Origin: JANPCX01 sp031431125
GTDB taxonomy: Bacteria > Pseudomonadota > Gammaproteobacteria > Burkholderiales > Burkholderiaceae_C
DNA: 64,000 nucleotides
Assembly: GCA_031431125.1 (NCBI GenBank)
Contig: JANPCX010000046.1
Coordinates: 1-64,000 of the forward strand
Direction: 5' to 3'
In this document: positions 61,996 through 64,000 of the stretch, in pieces
Layout: every line of letters starts with the position of its first letter
How positions within the stretch are numbered: position 1 is the first letter of the stretch
Notes under the pieces: model-generated
The model's database searches: none
The model's input: the letters and a program-made list of their open reading frames with translations, nothing else
What the model was told of the DNA's origin: nothing
Position numbers and translations under genes: made by a program

Positions 61996-62466
61996 TTACT
62001 CCTGAATGGCCGGACGCTTGAGGAACTCAAGGAAACCTGCGTCTTGGTAGGCGCCAGGTGGCAAATCGTCCGCGAGCAAGGCCGCGTCAATGTCTGCGGC
62101 CGTCGAAATCAAGCCGGACGAATGCAAATCCTGAATGGCAAGCAAGCCCAACACCAAGACAGCCAAGGGAAGTACCGTGACCAGCTTGTTCCACCACGCG
62201 GGTGAATCGGAACCACTGGGGCCGCCGGCCGAAGCAAAAACCTTATTCCAGGCCCAGGACAGGCCGGACGTGGCAACCACCGGTTTGGCGACCGCTGTTC
62301 GAGCGGCTTGGGCCTGTTGCATGGCGTTTTGGCGCGCAACTCGCAAGCGCTCGGTAACATCCTTGGGCAGGTTCTGCGCAGACTCGTTCAACAGCGCCGT
62401 GATGCGCAATGCGAAACGCGCTTGCGCCTGTTCGCCTGTTGCGCCGGTCAGAATGTCGTGGTTCAT
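61996..62466 (-). CDS. DUF3619 family protein
   Basis: A 156-residue protein. Its N-terminus is hydrophilic, with DVTERLRVARQNAMQQAQA (typical of DUF3619), and one membrane helix lies at about residues 92-112 (VLPLAVLVLGLLAI). The start overlaps the sigma gene's stop (ATGA at 62463). The family resembles anti-sigma factors in position and topology; it is a candidate regulator of the adjacent sigma factor. Confidence 0.8.
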   Translation of the reverse strand: MNHDILTGATGEQAQARFALRITALLNESAQNLPKDVTERLRVARQNAMQQAQAARTAVAKPVVATSGLSWAWNKVFASAGGPSGSDSPAWWNKLVTVLPLAVLVLGLLAIQDLHSSGLISTAADIDAALLADDLPPGAYQDAGFLEFLKRPAIQE

Positions 62467-63125
62467 AGTCCAATTCCCTTGGTTTTGAGCGCTTTGGCCA
62501 AAGCGTGCACTGCTCTGGAGCAGTGCGTTTTGACGCTGCCTTCTGAGCAGCCCATGGCCAAAGCCGTCTCTGATACATCCAGTTCCTCCCAGTAACGCAG
62601 GAGGAAGGCTTCCCGTTGACGGCCAGGCAACAAGGACACCTCAGCTTCAATCGCAAGCAGGATTTGCGCCCTGGAAAAGACGTCGGCTGAACTTTCCGAG
62701 CCGGTGCCGTTGGCACTTTCCAGCGTTTCCAGGATGTCGAACCCGGAGTCGCCACCGTTGGATTCCAAATCGGAGAAGTTCGCAAAAACGCCTTTTCTGA
62801 CCTTTTGCCGCCGAAACCAGTCCATGGTGGCATTGGACAGGATGCGCTGAAACAGCAGCGGCAACTCTGCCGGGGGGCGGTCGGCGTAACTTTGTGACAG
62901 GCGGATCATGGCGTCTTGGACAATGTCCAAGGCAGCGTCTTCGTCGCGCACGGCAAAAGCGGTGCGTTTGAAGGCGCGTTTCTCGACGCTCTTGAGGAAG
63001 TCGGATAACTCTTTGTCGGAAGCCAACTTGGGGGCGCCTTGGGCGCTGGGCCCTGGGGAGAAGCGCGGATTATCACATTGCTCAAGCCGGTTGTTGCTTC
63101 GGTGGCATAATGCCGCGTTGCACAA
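62463..63125 (-). CDS. ECF-type RNA polymerase sigma factor
   Basis: A 220-residue sigma-70 family factor. The conserved core begins ASDKELSDFLKSVEKRAFK; region 2 has DAALDIVQDAMIRL and region 4 has REAFLLRYWEELDVSETA and GCSEGSVKTHCSRA. The start TTG 63125 is uncertain. Gene order (sigma, DUF3619, DUF3106) is conserved in Burkholderiales. It is divergent from the acetolactate synthase gene with 131 bases between. Confidence 0.88.
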   Translation of the reverse strand: MCNAALCHRSNNRLEQCDNPRFSPGPSAQGAPKLASDKELSDFLKSVEKRAFKRTAFAVRDEDAALDIVQDAMIRLSQSYADRPPAELPLLFQRILSNATMDWFRRQKVRKGVFANFSDLESNGGDSGFDILETLESANGTGSESSADVFSRAQILLAIEAEVSLLPGRQREAFLLRYWEELDVSETALAMGCSEGSVKTHCSRAVHALAKALKTKGIGL

Positions 63126-63140
63126 CAGATGGTCTTCAGT

Positions 63141-63163
63141 GACTCGGCCGACCCGGGTGAGTC
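63141..63163 (+). promoter_or_regulatory. Weak inverted repeat in the ilv leader region
   Basis: GACTCGGCC and GGTGAGTC can pair around GACCCG in the leader of the acetolactate synthase gene, followed by TTTTCC. It could be an attenuator or a chance hairpin. I see no leader peptide rich in Ile, Leu or Val. Confidence 0.25.
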
Positions 63164-63256
63164 ATTTTCCCGACTTCAAGGCACCACACCCGCTCCACGA
63201 GAGTGCGGAGAGGCGCACCAATGGTTTTTCGTTAGAGAAATTCACAAAGGTTTTAT

Positions 63257-64000
63257 ATGGACATGACTACTGCCGAAGTTCGGCGTGCCGCCGCTGCACA
63301 GCCGCAAAACCCATCCACAGCGCCCGCTCTGGACCCCAACGGGTCTGAAATTCTGGTGCGCTGCCTCCAAGCCGAAAATGTCAAGTTCCTCTGGGGTTAC
63401 CCAGGAGGTGCAGTTCTTTACATTTACGACGCGCTTTACAAACAAAACACCATTGAGCATGTTCTGGTACGCCACGAACAGGCTGCCGTGCATGCCGCCG
63501 ACGGTTATGCGCGTGCCACCGGTGAAGTGGGTGTGGCCTTGGTGACCTCGGGCCCTGGTGTGACCAATGCCGTGACTGGCATCGCCACCGCCTACATGGA
63601 CTCTATCCCCATGGTCATCATCACTGGCCAGGTTCCCACGCCGGCGATTGGCTTGGATGCTTTCCAAGAGTGCGACACCGTTGGCATCACACGTCCCATC
63701 GTGAAGCACAACTTTTTGGTCAAGGATGTGCGTGACCTCGCGGTGACGCTGAAAAAGGCCTTCCACATTGCCCGCACGGGGCGCCCTGGCCCCGTGGTGG
63801 TCGACATTCCGAAGGACGTGTCCGTCAAGACCGCGCCTTTTGAATACCCCGCCACCATCGAGATGCGTTCCTACAACCCGGTGCGCAAAGGCCACGGCGG
63901 CCAAATCCGCAAAGCGATTGCGTTGTTGATGACGGCCAAGCGCCCTTACATCTACACCGGCGGCGGTGTGATTCTGGGCAATGCATCTGCCGAATTGCGT
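63257..64000 (+). CDS. Acetolactate synthase large subunit, 3' partial
   Basis: The first 248 residues of a thiamine-diphosphate enzyme that condenses two pyruvates to acetolactate (Ile/Val/Leu synthesis). It has LWGYPGGAVLYIYDAL, HEQAAVHAADGYARATG (with the catalytic Glu) and TGQVPTPAIGLDAFQE. It runs off the window edge. A G-rich site (AAAGG) precedes ATG 63257. The neighbouring small subunit and ilvC are expected beyond the window. ilvI and ilvB cannot be told apart here. Confidence 0.93.
   Translation, partial: MDMTTAEVRRAAAAQPQNPSTAPALDPNGSEILVRCLQAENVKFLWGYPGGAVLYIYDALYKQNTIEHVLVRHEQAAVHAADGYARATGEVGVALVTSGPGVTNAVTGIATAYMDSIPMVIITGQVPTPAIGLDAFQECDTVGITRPIVKHNFLVKDVRDLAVTLKKAFHIARTGRPGPVVVDIPKDVSVKTAPFEYPATIEMRSYNPVRKGHGGQIRKAIALLMTAKRPYIYTGGGVILGNASAELR

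Overview
The window is about 64 kb of GC-rich proteobacterial chromosome, most likely a betaproteobacterium of the order Burkholderiales, family Comamonadaceae (Hydrogenophaga/Rhodoferax/Polaromonas type). That placement is an inference. It rests on gene families typical of the group (DUF3106, DUF3619, a P-II and NAD synthetase pair, the sigma-DUF3619-DUF3106-ilv order), on the codon bias, and on dispersed TTCGACAGGCTCAGGGCGAACGG-type repeats. I saw no rRNA, tRNA, CRISPR array or complete insertion sequence.

Layout. (1) 1-9 kb holds ordinary chromosomal genes: the 3' part of a secreted propeller protein, an M48 metallopeptidase, ETF-ubiquinone oxidoreductase, an SDR, YceH, a thioesterase and a cysteine-synthase-like PLP enzyme. 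(2) 9-34 kb is a long block of stress and envelope genes: CsbD, BON, a ferritin-like protein, two DUF4398/OmpA lipoproteins, an alpha/beta hydrolase, a 2831-residue NdvB-type cyclic glucan synthase, a PNPOx-like protein, class II fumarase, several small membrane proteins (DUF3309, glycine zipper, DUF2177, DUF1328, DUF883, holin-X), a CHASE3 histidine kinase with a divergent NarL-type regulator, and a lone receiver protein. Inside it lies a decayed stretch (22.9-25.1 kb) with remnants of a Crp/Fnr regulator, an alcohol dehydrogenase and an ABC ATPase, and two clusters of dispersed repeats. (3) 34.5-39.8 kb carries an M16 protease, a lipoprotein-type hydrolase, and a divergent AraC/cupin pair. 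(4) 39.8-46.6 kb is an accessory island. It encodes a 1488-residue caspase-NTPase-WD40 protein converging on an LCAT-like alpha/beta hydrolase. Its edges are two remnants of a COG3146 acetyltransferase gene whose intact copy sits at 56-57 kb. (5) 46.7-55.9 kb is one catabolic operon for an acid sugar: SMP-30 lactonase, GntR repressor, IMDH-family dehydrogenase, Gfo/Idh/MocA dehydrogenase, TRAP transporter, ABM-family protein, DUF1537 kinase and class II aldolase. A palindromic operator candidate precedes it. (6) 56-64 kb is core chromosome again: COG3146, nadE, glnB/glnK, LOG-family protein, diacylglycerol kinase, RDD protein, DUF3106, DUF3619, ECF sigma factor and the start of ilvI/ilvB.

How the genes may work together. 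The stress block could serve envelope protection and desiccation or osmotic tolerance, with the two-component genes as candidate regulators. The caspase-NTPase-WD40 protein has the architecture of the NLR-like conflict and defence proteins of bacteria, and with its convergent lipase-fold neighbour it is the best candidate here for an undescribed immune or regulated cell-death module. The catabolic operon looks like a variant of the tetronate/apionate type of pathways that lacks the usual dehydrogenases and isomerase.
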